From Bacteriovoracaceae bacterium (GTDB lineage Bacteria > Bdellovibrionota > Bacteriovoracia > Bacteriovoracales > Bacteriovoracaceae): a stretch of DNA of 61,979 nucleotides. Shown here in pieces: positions 36,888-44,780 of the stretch. Where the stretch lies: positions 1-61,979 of the forward strand of contig JAIEMA010000050.1 of NCBI GenBank assembly GCA_019752535.1, written 5' to 3'. The notes under the pieces are model-generated. The model saw only the letters and a program-made list of their open reading frames with translations, was not told the DNA's origin and made no database searches. Numbering within the stretch: the stretch's first letter is position 1; the number at the start of each line of letters is the position of its first letter. A program made the translations under genes and the position numbers.

Positions 36888-37696
36888 TGATCTAAAAGTT
36901 TCTTTCGTCTTAAAGCTGAATCAATCAACCACCCAAAAATTCTATTCCTCTCATAACCGAAGTCATTTTCAGGGTGAAATTGAACACCAAGAACCGGGCG
37001 ATTAGAAAACTCCAGACTCTCTGCGATTCTTCCTTTGTTTGAAAAGGAAGTTATTTTAAGGTGAGGCCATCTTTCTATGTGGTCATTAAAGTAAGATACA
37101 CGAATTCCTTGGTGATGCCGCTCGAACCCTTTAAATGGAGCATTAAATAACTGATTTATGATCGTATCCCCTTGTTCAGGTATTATTCGGTCATAAAGAT
37201 AGCGACGATTTCGGATAGCAAGCTCAGCCTTTATATCAACATAGAGAGGAATCCCCTGGGACACAGCCAACATTTGCATTCCTCTACAAACACCTAGTAC
37301 AGGTAAGTTAGACAGCTCAGGCCTAGAGAAATAATCCTTAAGCAGATTGAACTCTATAGGATCTCTTCTTTTTCCTTCGGAAGAGTAATTAACGAGGTGA
37401 TCCAATGATAGAGTGTATTTTTGTAGATCCGTTTCAACGGCAGAAAGATAGTATTTTGGGTCAATATCAGCTCCCCCTGGAAAAATCACACCATCGTAAT
37501 CCTCCCATTTAATACTAGTTCCTCGAGAAGATATATCCACCATTGAGACAGAAACACCTTTTATTTTTCCAACTTTTTTCAAAGCATATTTAAAGAAAAA
37601 ATCGCATTTTGTTGCGCAACCAATTGTTACGGTTTCAGAAAAAGCAAAAGTTGGAAATAAAAGGAGAAAAGCTAGAAGAAATAAAAAACGAATCAT
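36884..37696 (-). CDS. Exported class I glutamine amidotransferase-like hydrolase (peptidase C26)
   Basis: 270 residues with an N-terminal signal peptide (MIRFLFLLAFLLLFPTFAFS). FPGGADIDPKYY, the nucleophile in GVCRGMQM (Cys 137) and GVQFHPE near residue 242 match gamma-glutamyl-GABA hydrolase-like C26 proteins. A secreted version is uncommon; it could process gamma-glutamyl peptides, for example in peptidoglycan or glutathione-like thiols. AAGGA precedes the ATG, and an ECF-type promoter lies 50 bp upstream. Confidence 0.82.
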   Translation of the reverse strand: MIRFLFLLAFLLLFPTFAFSETVTIGCATKCDFFFKYALKKVGKIKGVSVSMVDISSRGTSIKWEDYDGVIFPGGADIDPKYYLSAVETDLQKYTLSLDHLVNYSSEGKRRDPIEFNLLKDYFSRPELSNLPVLGVCRGMQMLAVSQGIPLYVDIKAELAIRNRRYLYDRIIPEQGDTIINQLFNAPFKGFERHHQGIRVSYFNDHIERWPHLKITSFSNKGRIAESLEFSNRPVLGVQFHPENDFGYERNRIFGWLIDSALRRKKLLDQ

Positions 37697-37747
37697 GCGC
37701 TGCCATCCTTAGCAAATTTAAACATTCTGATAATGCTATTTAAATTA

Positions 37748-37776
37748 TATAACGGTTTTGATACCCAATTTGTGAC
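37748..37776 (-). promoter_or_regulatory. ECF-type promoter (site 2) of the C26/AraC operon
   Basis: Minus-strand GTCACA, 16 nt, CGTTATA (plus TATAACG at 37748-37754, TGTGAC at 37771-37776). The predicted start lies about 45 bases before the ATG at 37696. Confidence 0.72.
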
Positions 37777-37847
37777 TGGGTTTAAAACTTGCTCTTAACC
37801 GTCCATGGCCATCAACTATTTACTCCCCACTAGCTAAATTGTGCTAC

Positions 37848-38108
37848 TCACAAACAATTAAAACCAGCTTTCACCTCTACCCCACAACCTCTAATGGCTT
37901 TAATGTAATACCTCGTAACGCGCCTAGGTAGATCATTACCACACTCATTCTTTGCCTTTTCCTCTAAGTCAACCTTTGCTCCTTCTATTGCATCATATGG
38001 AGTTTGATAACAGTGATATGCGACAGTTCTAAGAAATAAATCAGGAGTATCCTGAGCATAAGCATCTATTTTCATGAATAAAATTGAAAGACCTAGTAAA
38101 AACCACAT
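37848..38108 (-). CDS. Small secreted Cys protein, 86 residues (second)
   Basis: AAGGAG precedes the ATG. A signal peptide (to about AYAQ, residue 19) is followed by about 67 residues with four Cys and a closing VEVKAGFNCL. Same size and general layout as the protein at 30567-30827, so they may be distant paralogs. The function is unknown. Confidence 0.68.
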   Translation of the reverse strand: MWFLLGLSILFMKIDAYAQDTPDLFLRTVAYHCYQTPYDAIEGAKVDLEEKAKNECGNDLPRRVTRYYIKAIRGCGVEVKAGFNCL

Positions 38109-38292
38109 ATCTACTCCTTTGTGTTTTTTGTAAAGCTATCAAACGCCAGCAGTTATTTAAAATAAGAATTGCCTATAGCTATAATTGAAGAAATTTATAG
38201 ATATGTTTTTTAAGCTCAATGAACTCATCGAAAAATCTCTATAGACCATAGAGTGTTTTCAATGCACGAGAAGGGATATTAAAGAGATAAAG

Positions 38293-38331
38293 AAATCAGA
38301 GGCAAGAAGGAGAGAAACTCGCCTCTGATTT
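38293..38331. terminator. Stem-loop terminator after the 189-residue secreted protein gene
   Basis: AAATCAGAGGC pairs perfectly over 11 bp with GCCTCTGATTT across a 17-nt loop, seven bases past the stop codon at 38338. The trailing U run on the minus strand is broken (TTTCTTTATC). Confidence 0.7.
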
Positions 38332-38337
38332 TATGAA

Positions 38338-38907
38338 TTATTGAACAAGTGAATAGCTAATAACATCACCGTTCTGAGAAAGAACAATTTGAAGGGTTTT
38401 AGAATCAGATGTCGTCAAAAACACGACTGGTTGAAGAAAACCCTCTTCGTTTTTCTGCTGCTTTAAAGTCGCCACAACTAAATTTTTACTGATAGAAGCA
38501 AGATCGACTGTAGAGCTTGTGCCCTCCATCGCGAAATGAAGTGCTGCCTCAAGAAGTTCATTTGAGCTCAAATCAAAAGGCGAATCAGTTGAAGGCAATT
38601 GATTCACAAGATTATTTGAAAGGAACTTACCCATCATGTCAAAAATCAGCACTGTCTGACTGTCGCCAGCATTAACCGTAACCTTGAAGGCAGGGTCTGT
38701 ATGTTGGTTGTGTGGAATGTCTTGCACTTCTATTGAAGTCATATTTTTCAAAAAGACATCCTCAAGCTTACCAGTATCAACCAATCTGCCCACTCGGTGA
38801 GAGGCATCGTGAGCAATTTTAGCTTTTGTAAGAGTATGTCCATCATGCTGAGCATAGGCAAAGTTAAAAAGAGTAAGGATCAAAAAGGAAAAAAAAGCAG
38901 ATCTCAC
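38338..38907 (-). CDS. Secreted protein of unknown function, ECF-type promoter
   Basis: I take the GTG at 38907 as the start: GAGGAG lies just upstream and the product opens with a signal peptide (RSAFFSFLILTLFNFAYAQ). The longer frame to 38964 would begin inside the -10 element. The 189-residue protein starts its mature part with HDGHTLTKAKIAHDASHRVG, His-rich and possibly metal-binding. No family is recognised. It is a single-gene unit with its own promoter and terminator. Confidence 0.72.
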   Translation of the reverse strand: MRSAFFSFLILTLFNFAYAQHDGHTLTKAKIAHDASHRVGRLVDTGKLEDVFLKNMTSIEVQDIPHNQHTDPAFKVTVNAGDSQTVLIFDMMGKFLSNNLVNQLPSTDSPFDLSSNELLEAALHFAMEGTSSTVDLASISKNLVVATLKQQKNEEGFLQPVVFLTTSDSKTLQIVLSQNGDVISYSLVQ

Positions 38908-38962
38908 ATAGTCTCCTCTGTTCAAGTTGTTTATCAAGTTGTTCATCAACTTTGTTACGTTC

Positions 38963-38991
38963 AATAACGTTTAAGACCCCTCAACTGTGAC
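38963..38991 (-). promoter_or_regulatory. ECF-type promoter (site 3) of the secreted His-containing protein
   Basis: Minus-strand GTCACA, 16 nt, CGTTATT (plus AATAACG at 38963-38969, TGTGAC at 38986-38991). The -10 differs from the others at one base. The leader to the GTG is about 50 nt. Confidence 0.7.
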
Positions 38992-39135
38992 TGGTCTGTA
39001 AAAATTATAGGCAGCTAAAGCCTAGTAATAGCATTCGGTAATGATTATGAAAAAGACAAGATAGAAGAAATAAGAATTTGAAGACTAACCAGGAAGGTAT
39101 TGGCCAAATTGCCACCATTAACACTTAGCAAAAGA

Positions 39136-40227
39136 TCAAAGATAGTAGTTTAACATTAACCAGTAAAGATCAGCAAAGTAGCCATTATCAACATAATAGC
39201 GATCTTTTTGATAGCTCGCCATTAGCTCTATATGCGGCCTAGGAAAGAACTGTAGACCAGTGCCGTAAGACTGCCTTTTTGTGGCATCAGAAGTCCAATC
39301 CGTTTGGCCAGCTTCGAAGGTTAGGAAAGGAATAATACCTTTATAAACTTGATAGTTTAAACGGTTCGTTGTGACATAGCCCTTAGAGCGAAGATTACTT
39401 TGAGTATTTAATTTGTTTTGAAAAAAGAATTCTGACATTAAAAAAAGATTACGGTCATAATTTAGTATAAACCAGGGACCATATATATCTCTTTTCTGAT
39501 TTTCATCACGTCCTTTGTAATAAGTCGCTCCAACTTTTTGGGACTTTAAAAATGAATATTGCAAAGATGCAGTATGACCTTTTTCAGTCGCGTAGCTGGT
39601 TTTGTCCTTAAAAGTTCCAAAGATTGCTGTGTAAAAGAGTGTAAAATTATTTTTGAGATATGAAAGTTCAGCGTTGTAAGTCTCGGTTTCCTGACCAAAA
39701 CCGAGATCACGATAGACAAAACTTGTATGGTAGGGAGTGTTTAAACCAAAATATCGGGCAAATTTCCCAGCTCTAAACGTTATATTTTCTGACGCATTCC
39801 ACATGAGATAGAGACGACGGCTAATTGGTTGAACGACTTTTTCACCATTAACATTTTTCTCCTGACGACCAAACATTCCAACGGCAGTTACATTCTTATA
39901 TTTGTATGATCCCTCTAAATCGGCTTGCATCCATATTGTTCGAGCTTCTTCTACGTTTGGAGTGTTCCTGTGGAGTTGCAGAAGCCTTACGTACCCCTGC
40001 AGATTCACATTCTGAGGAGTTTTAACCAGGCCATAGGCGAAGTATTGTTCACCTTTAGCTCCCCATGTACTTAATATTTCCTTAGAAAGTTCTCTCCCGT
40101 AGAGGTTGAGAAGACCACCACCTGATGGGCTGGCGTGACAAGCGGTACAATTTGGATAACCGTACCGGACCAATTCCGGAAAAGCCCATGTGCTAAGTGA
40201 GGTAAGTAACAACAGGACAAAAATCAA
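39136..40227 (-). CDS. Outer-membrane beta-barrel with N-terminal CxxCH heme motif
   Basis: 363 residues starting at TTG (overlapping the YceI stop as TTGA, GAAGG upstream). A signal peptide (to TWAF) is followed at once by YPNCTACHASPSGGG, a c-type heme motif. The rest alternates polar and aromatic residues, as expected of an outer-membrane beta-barrel, and ends with LNYYL, an aromatic-rich terminus. The fused heme site suggests electron transfer at or across the outer membrane, or heme anchoring. The reaction is not known. It is last in the cytochrome operon. Confidence 0.75.
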   Translation of the reverse strand: MIFVLLLLTSLSTWAFPELVRYGYPNCTACHASPSGGGLLNLYGRELSKEILSTWGAKGEQYFAYGLVKTPQNVNLQGYVRLLQLHRNTPNVEEARTIWMQADLEGSYKYKNVTAVGMFGRQEKNVNGEKVVQPISRRLYLMWNASENITFRAGKFARYFGLNTPYHTSFVYRDLGFGQETETYNAELSYLKNNFTLFYTAIFGTFKDKTSYATEKGHTASLQYSFLKSQKVGATYYKGRDENQKRDIYGPWFILNYDRNLFLMSEFFFQNKLNTQSNLRSKGYVTTNRLNYQVYKGIIPFLTFEAGQTDWTSDATKRQSYGTGLQFFPRPHIELMASYQKDRYYVDNGYFADLYWLMLNYYL

Positions 40228-40811
40228 GGCGATACCTTCGAGTCGATGAGAACATTTGCGGTAACTTCATCTGCGACAGTAATTCCGGCGAATTCAGGAA
40301 TTTCGATATTAAAGTCCTTCAGCTTAATTTTGAAATTAACTGCACCTTTTGCTGAGCCATCTTTTATATTAATTTTAGAATTCAGCGGAATCTCTTTCGT
40401 CACCCCATGCAAGGTCAAAGAGCCTTTTAAGTTTTGAGGGTTCCATACACCGCTCTGGGGAAAAAGTGCTTCCACTTTCTGACTAATTTTTAGAATTGCC
40501 TTACCAAAATCAGATTTATGAACCTCGAGATATTTCTCTTTCATGTGCTCATCTCGCATATCCATATCAGTGGTAAAATCTTTTAAATTTACAACGAATT
40601 CCCCATCTGCAGAACCATCTTTAAAGCTTAATACGCCCGTCGCCTTGGACCCAGTACCTTTAATATTTATCATCGCCGGTTTCCCGACAGCATCGAACTC
40701 TACCTTTGCTCCTGAAGAAAGATCGATCTTCTGTGCAAAGAGGGTGGTCGAAAATGCAAACAGAAAAATGAAATTAAGGAGCACCATTTTGAATCCAAAC
40801 TTTGATCGCAT
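40224..40811 (-). CDS. YceI-family periplasmic lipid-binding protein
   Basis: 195 residues with a signal peptide. SFKDGSADGEFVVNLKDFTT, MREDHMKEKYLEV-type segments (here MDMRDEHMKEKYLEVHKS) and GSLTLHGVTKEIPL are YceI signatures, a lipocalin-like barrel binding isoprenoid lipids such as quinones. GAGGAAG precedes the ATG at 40811, which lies inside the end of the di-heme gene (38-base overlap). Its place between a cytochrome lipoprotein and a heme barrel suggests a quinone or redox role. Confidence 0.87.
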   Translation of the reverse strand: MRSKFGFKMVLLNFIFLFAFSTTLFAQKIDLSSGAKVEFDAVGKPAMINIKGTGSKATGVLSFKDGSADGEFVVNLKDFTTDMDMRDEHMKEKYLEVHKSDFGKAILKISQKVEALFPQSGVWNPQNLKGSLTLHGVTKEIPLNSKINIKDGSAKGAVNFKIKLKDFNIEIPEFAGITVADEVTANVLIDSKVSP

Positions 40812-41472
40812 TTTTTTCTTCCTCTGTTATTGGTGATATTCCTGAATCTTTGGGGGGCATAAACTTTCTTGCTCCTGGTTCTAGAACAATCATAATTCCA
40901 CTTTCATCAGGATCGCCGGGAACAACAAGGTCATAAGGAGAATTAAGCAAATCTTCCTTCGTCACTAGTGGAATTCGGCCAGCTTGTTCACCAGTCTTAT
41001 GACAAGAAATACATTTCAATTCTAAAACGTTCTTTTTTATAGATGAATAAGTAGGTTCAATAGGAACAGGATCGGGATCTGGTTCAACCGGGCCACCGCC
41101 TAAGGGTTTCTCCGGACCTCCGGCCTCAATCCATGCAGCAAGAATTTCAAGTTGTCTTTTATTGAGGCCAGAAAATGGTGGCTTAGGCATGGTCTTTGTC
41201 TTTAAGACTGTCTTTTTGATCGCTTCCAAGTGCTGAAAAGCTGCTCCATAAGATTCAAGGTTAACGCCGCCGGAGTTTCCATGACATGATATACATTTAT
41301 CCCTGAAGACTTCTGACTTTACTTGGTTATAAGACACGGACTGTCTGAGTTCTTGAGAAATCGGGCCAATATTTTCCAACTGTTTTTTTTCAATTTTATA
41401 ATTACAAGAAGCAAGCATTAGGACTGCCGAAACTGAAAGGACAAAATTCGAAATGTTTGCGACTGTCCACAT
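40774..41472 (-). CDS. Di-heme c-type cytochrome lipoprotein
   Basis: 232 residues with a lipobox (VLMLASC, Cys near 23). Two CxxCH motifs (CISCHG and CISCHK) and distal Met candidates (KTMPKPPFSG; KFMPPKDSG) mark a two-domain cytochrome c of the type found with membrane redox proteins. A Pro-rich linker (EPDPDPVPIEP) joins the domains. GGGAA precedes the ATG, ten bases after the lipoprotein gene on its upstream side. Predicted periplasmic electron carrier. Confidence 0.87.
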   Translation of the reverse strand: MWTVANISNFVLSVSAVLMLASCNYKIEKKQLENIGPISQELRQSVSYNQVKSEVFRDKCISCHGNSGGVNLESYGAAFQHLEAIKKTVLKTKTMPKPPFSGLNKRQLEILAAWIEAGGPEKPLGGGPVEPDPDPVPIEPTYSSIKKNVLELKCISCHKTGEQAGRIPLVTKEDLLNSPYDLVVPGDPDESGIMIVLEPGARKFMPPKDSGISPITEEEKNAIKVWIQNGAP

Positions 41473-41481
41473 AGTTATTCC

Positions 41482-41823
41482 CTATTTTTGAAGCGAAATC
41501 ACATAACCTTCTTCGAATGGAACATTCTGTTGAACTTCAAACTCTGCATAGTGATCATTCACAAGTTTGGTTATTGTTGCTTCACCAGACTTAACCATCT
41601 TACAACTGACCGAGTCTTCTTTCCCTTTGGTTCCTGAACAATCATTCTGAAAAAGGTCAAGCTCGTCACCAATTTTAGGAGCGTCTCCAAAAAGACAAGC
41701 AATTCCTTTTTTGTCACTTACCTTCATTGCAACAGACCCCTTCATCCCTTCATGTCTGTTGGTTGCACAACCAAAAAGGGACAGGGTCAAAAGAATGAGC
41801 AAAAATGGACTCAATTTAAACAT
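41482..41823 (-). CDS. Small lipoprotein, new three-member family (copy A)
   Basis: 113 residues with a lipobox (LSLFGC). Shared with the proteins at 55970-56302 and 56467-56799 are HEGMKGSVAMK after the lipid anchor, a Cys after about 12 residues, a GDELDLFQNDC-like turn, a third Cys, and NDHYAEF plus FEEGYVI near the end. The conserved Met and Cys residues could bind a metal or heme. It is led by an ECF-type promoter 20 bases upstream and followed by the di-heme gene. Confidence 0.72.
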   Translation of the reverse strand: MFKLSPFLLILLTLSLFGCATNRHEGMKGSVAMKVSDKKGIACLFGDAPKIGDELDLFQNDCSGTKGKEDSVSCKMVKSGEATITKLVNDHYAEFEVQQNVPFEEGYVISLQK

Positions 41824-41841
41824 AATTCACCTCACCTTTCT

Positions 41842-41870
41842 TATAACGGATAAGTAAATCAATGTGTGAC
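41842..41870 (-). promoter_or_regulatory. ECF-type promoter (site 4) of the lipoprotein/cytochrome operon
   Basis: Minus-strand GTCACA, 16 nt, CGTTATA (plus TATAACG at 41842-41848, TGTGAC at 41865-41870). The leader to the ATG at 41823 is only about 12 nt and holds AGGTGAGG. Confidence 0.73.
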
Positions 41871-41890
41871 ACTGCTGCTCCATGGCATTG

Positions 41891-42418
41891 TCATTTTATT
41901 TTATTAGCCTTCAATCTGTGCTCACCAATGCGGAGAAGTAAAACTGATAACAAAACAGCCGTAACATACCAGGCCAAATGGAACGAAACTGTGTAATGAG
42001 AAATATCTCCAGGCGCATAGTACTTGCCAATCATTCCCATGAAAAATAGGGCAGAGACCCATGGAAATGTGACTCTGTATTTATGGGCAATGATACATTT
42101 TTCTTCAAAGGCATTTAAGAAAATCATTGATGATAGATTTCCACCCGCCATAAAAACAGATGCGCAAAAAACCCCACACCAAAAAGGACCAAAATCCATA
42201 ATGTAGTGAAGTACGCCTAGCTCTCCTCCAACTGGTCCAAAACCGTACTGAGGACATATCATCATTGTAATAAGCGCCCCTAAAATATTGGTCAAATAAA
42301 ATTTAAAAATGACTTTTTTAGGATTATGACAGATCTCGATATACTTTAGCGTACTTTCGTAAAGAGAAGTTGGAACTTTCTCTTCCGAACTAAGGAAATC
42401 AGAAAAATCATCTTTCAT
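41891..42418 (-). CDS. Four-helix membrane protein, likely anti-sigma partner of ECF factor 1
   Basis: 175 residues. A soluble N-terminus (about 40 residues) is followed by four membrane segments. CPQYGFGPVGGELGVLHYI and the later LAWYVTAVLL match in place the CPQFGVGLPEGHGITHIL and HIVWITSALL segments of the protein at 45278-45817, so the two are paralogs. It overlaps the sigma gene by eleven bases, the usual coupling of anti-sigma genes. No ZAS motif was seen. The anti-sigma role is inferred from context. Confidence 0.62.
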   Translation of the reverse strand: MKDDFSDFLSSEEKVPTSLYESTLKYIEICHNPKKVIFKFYLTNILGALITMMICPQYGFGPVGGELGVLHYIMDFGPFWCGVFCASVFMAGGNLSSMIFLNAFEEKCIIAHKYRVTFPWVSALFFMGMIGKYYAPGDISHYTVSFHLAWYVTAVLLSVLLLRIGEHRLKANKIK

Positions 42419-42917
42419 GAGATTCTCCTTTTTTTAAAATGTTAATGGCCCTGCTTAACCTCTTTCTCAAAGATACCTCACTCATCTTGTAGCGGTCAGA
42501 TAGCTCCTTATAGGAAAGGCCTTCGTTAAAATATTCTTTTATCAGTTTTGAAGAATCTGGTGAGAGCTTACTTACAATTTCATCAAATCTATCGCCTGAT
42601 ATGGTTTCAAGGTTAAATGAAATTCTTTCAAGCATTCTCTTCTCGACTTTTTCATCACGATAAAAATCGATCACGATGTTTCTTAACAAAACGTACAACC
42701 AGAGCACAAAGGGTTGGTTTCCCCACATATTTTTCTTTTCCACTATTTTGACAAAACAGTCTTGAAAAAGGTCGTCCACTCTGTCCGAAGGAACTCTTTT
42801 CTTTAAATAAGACCATACTTTGTTCGCGTGTCTTTCATATAATGCCACAAGTGCAGAAGGATCTCCCTGTTGGAGGGCTTTCATGAGATCTTCATCTGAA
42901 CACTTGGTGGTCTTCAT
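42408..42917 (-). CDS. ECF sigma factor 1
   Basis: 169 residues. Region 2 has the helix DALYERHANKVWSYL-like segment (here VALYERHANKVWSYLKKR), DDLFQDCFVKI and FVLWLYVLLRNIVIDFYR. Region 4 has SYKELSDRYKMSEVSLRKRLSRA, the HTH that reads the -35. It lies six bases after a heme-binding protein gene whose promoter carries the TGTCAC/CGTTATA motif, so it may drive its own synthesis. It forms a pair with the membrane protein downstream. Confidence 0.88.
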   Translation of the reverse strand: MKTTKCSDEDLMKALQQGDPSALVALYERHANKVWSYLKKRVPSDRVDDLFQDCFVKIVEKKNMWGNQPFVLWLYVLLRNIVIDFYRDEKVEKRMLERISFNLETISGDRFDEIVSKLSPDSSKLIKEYFNEGLSYKELSDRYKMSEVSLRKRLSRAINILKKGESHER

Positions 42918-42923
42918 AGAATT

Positions 42924-43415
42924 TTATTGTCCCGCATTTTTTTTCGCTTTCAATTTCGCGAGAGATGACTTTGACCAACTCATTACATTTTGTTTTTCTA
43001 GCGCGGTTAACTTCGAATTTTTGGTAAAAAGAGAATAATACCAGGGAGGCATTTCGTCCCTTTCAGTGACTTTAATTATTGCCTCTATGTCTTTAATAGG
43101 ACCCCCATGGCCTTTGAAGGGGAAATCATTTGTCATATCGATGTGAGACCGACCATCTTTGATATGGAAATCCATGATTCGCCCCACTACGGGAACTTTG
43201 TGATACCAAGGATAATTTGTTTGTGATGAATGACAGTTAAAACATTTAGCCACAAAAATTGGTCGAATTTCCTTTTTGTAACTTTCTTTAATTTCAGTAG
43301 AGATGTCCTTCTCAGGGACCTCTAGCCTCTTCTCCTCCGCCCCATGATGTTTTTTTCCATGGGAGAACGCGGAAGAGGAAACGAAGAGGAAAGAAATTAA
43401 AATCGCAATCTTCAT
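42924..43415 (-). CDS. Secreted heme-binding-domain protein with CxxCH
   Basis: 163 residues with a signal peptide (MKIAILISFLFVSSSAFS) and a His-rich start (HGKKHHG). CFNCHSSQTNYPWY, GRIMDFHIKDGR and DEMPPWYYSLF match the heme-binding-domain family (cytochrome-like, one c-type heme). It is the first gene of the sigma/anti-sigma operon and could be a sensor or target. An ECF-type promoter lies 30 bases upstream. Confidence 0.85.
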   Translation of the reverse strand: MKIAILISFLFVSSSAFSHGKKHHGAEEKRLEVPEKDISTEIKESYKKEIRPIFVAKCFNCHSSQTNYPWYHKVPVVGRIMDFHIKDGRSHIDMTNDFPFKGHGGPIKDIEAIIKVTERDEMPPWYYSLFTKNSKLTALEKQNVMSWSKSSLAKLKAKKNAGQ

Positions 43416-43444
43416 AGTTTCTTACTTTGAGAACCTTTTCCATA

Positions 43445-43473
43445 TATAACGTTTGAACTCTGTGTTTTGTGAC
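43445..43473 (-). promoter_or_regulatory. ECF-type promoter (site 5) of the heme/sigma/anti-sigma operon
   Basis: Minus-strand GTCACA, 16 nt, CGTTATA (plus TATAACG at 43445-43451, TGTGAC at 43468-43473), with the start codon about 23 nt past the predicted start site. This is the site that would give autoregulation. Confidence 0.75.
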
Positions 43474-43484
43474 AAGGACATGCT

Positions 43485-44699
43485 TTACAGAAGGACTGAG
43501 ATCTTCTCTAAGGCCTTCAAACTCTCCCCAAATTGAATTATTGAGTCTTTATGGGAACTGAGGGCATTGTAGCGAAGATAGCGGACATGTAAATTTTTTA
43601 TCATTTGAAATGAAGGTCTAGACATTTGAGCTTGAACTTCCAGCTCTCGTTTATCAGGAGCTACAAGGAAAATTCCTTTTAAATTATCATCTATTTCAGA
43701 GTTGGCCAAATCCAGCATCCTAAGCAGGCCGGAATAAATTGAGGTGCTATGCTCGACTTCGAAAGCTGCAACAATTTTGTCCTCCTCCAACCAGAGCACA
43801 TCAATTAAAGAAATGGCATCAATGTGCTTATTGATTTTCAGCTTGTCAGGTAACTTTTCCAAACACCCTTCATAAAGTCTTCCACCATTGAAAGGACGGT
43901 TTCTGTCATTAGAAGCGATCCAAACCTTATGTCCTAAAGCTAAACCGATGTCACGCAAGAATCCTTGGACGTTTGTGTGGTCTAGGTCATCCGCCTGAAC
44001 TTTTTTCTTTGTCGGTGAATGCTTAATTTCGCTCTCAGTTATTACGTTTTCTTTGGTTGCACTCGCCTTTCCCATGTCGAAAAGAAAACCTGCGATAGCC
44101 CCTAGATCATTTGAGAAGTGTTTTGAATTTTTCTCATTGAACTTCTGAGTATTCATCCTCATTGTTAGATAGTCATTCCAGCTTCCGAGCTTAATATTGG
44201 TATTGAAGATCAAGTTATATCCCTTAAGGATTGCCGTGTTCGAAGGCAGAACGATAGTCGGGTGAAGAAAATACAACAGATTCATCAGAGCAGGTCCAAG
44301 TCCCTTTATTTTCTTTTCACTTAATTCAAGAACATGGTTCTCTAGGTCTTTCTCGTGCTTACAACATTCAAAGCAGGAGTGAAGAAATCTTCCAAATGCA
44401 ATTTGATTTTCCCTATCCTCATAGATGTCTGGAATACGGAGTTTGGGCTTCCAGATGAAAGCATGGTCCGCTCCTTTGAATATCTGCTTTTGCTCAGTGA
44501 TTGAGTGAAGTACAGTTTCCAGCGAAGAATCTCGATATGCCCGACCAAACTTATCCGATTCAATTTCATCGATGATTTTAAGCAAACCACTCCTGATGGA
44601 GCGGAAGTTTTTCAATCGTTCCTCCCAGTGAAACCAAGTGTTGTAAGTAGAACCGGGCTCTTGTTTCCAGGAAAGGATGAGACTCTCTATATCTTTCAT
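43485..44699 (-). CDS. Putative PD-(D/E)xK nuclease-like protein
   Basis: 404 residues; AAGGA precedes the ATG. The N-terminal half contains a helix-hairpin-helix-like KIKGLGPALMNLLYFL. The C-terminal half has IDVLWLEEDKIVAAFEVEHS with an ExxHSTSIYSGLLRM-like continuation, which recalls restriction-endonuclease-type folds (Asp in DVLW, Glu-x-Glu in AFEVEHS). A restriction, defence or DNA-repair role is possible, but no methyltransferase gene is beside it. It stands between the two sigma units and belongs to neither by function. Confidence 0.6.
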   Translation of the reverse strand: MKDIESLILSWKQEPGSTYNTWFHWEERLKNFRSIRSGLLKIIDEIESDKFGRAYRDSSLETVLHSITEQKQIFKGADHAFIWKPKLRIPDIYEDRENQIAFGRFLHSCFECCKHEKDLENHVLELSEKKIKGLGPALMNLLYFLHPTIVLPSNTAILKGYNLIFNTNIKLGSWNDYLTMRMNTQKFNEKNSKHFSNDLGAIAGFLFDMGKASATKENVITESEIKHSPTKKKVQADDLDHTNVQGFLRDIGLALGHKVWIASNDRNRPFNGGRLYEGCLEKLPDKLKINKHIDAISLIDVLWLEEDKIVAAFEVEHSTSIYSGLLRMLDLANSEIDDNLKGIFLVAPDKRELEVQAQMSRPSFQMIKNLHVRYLRYNALSSHKDSIIQFGESLKALEKISVLL

Positions 44700-44780
44700 T
44701 TTTTTATTCCTTCACAAACAGTTTAACTTAAATTCAATAACTTGGTAGGAGGTACCATTGACCTATGAGATACTTCTAAA

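Noticed and set aside
44700-44780. A seventh ECF-type promoter for sigma factor 2
   Set aside because: AATAAC and TTGAC-like pieces exist, but order, spacing and strand do not match the other six.
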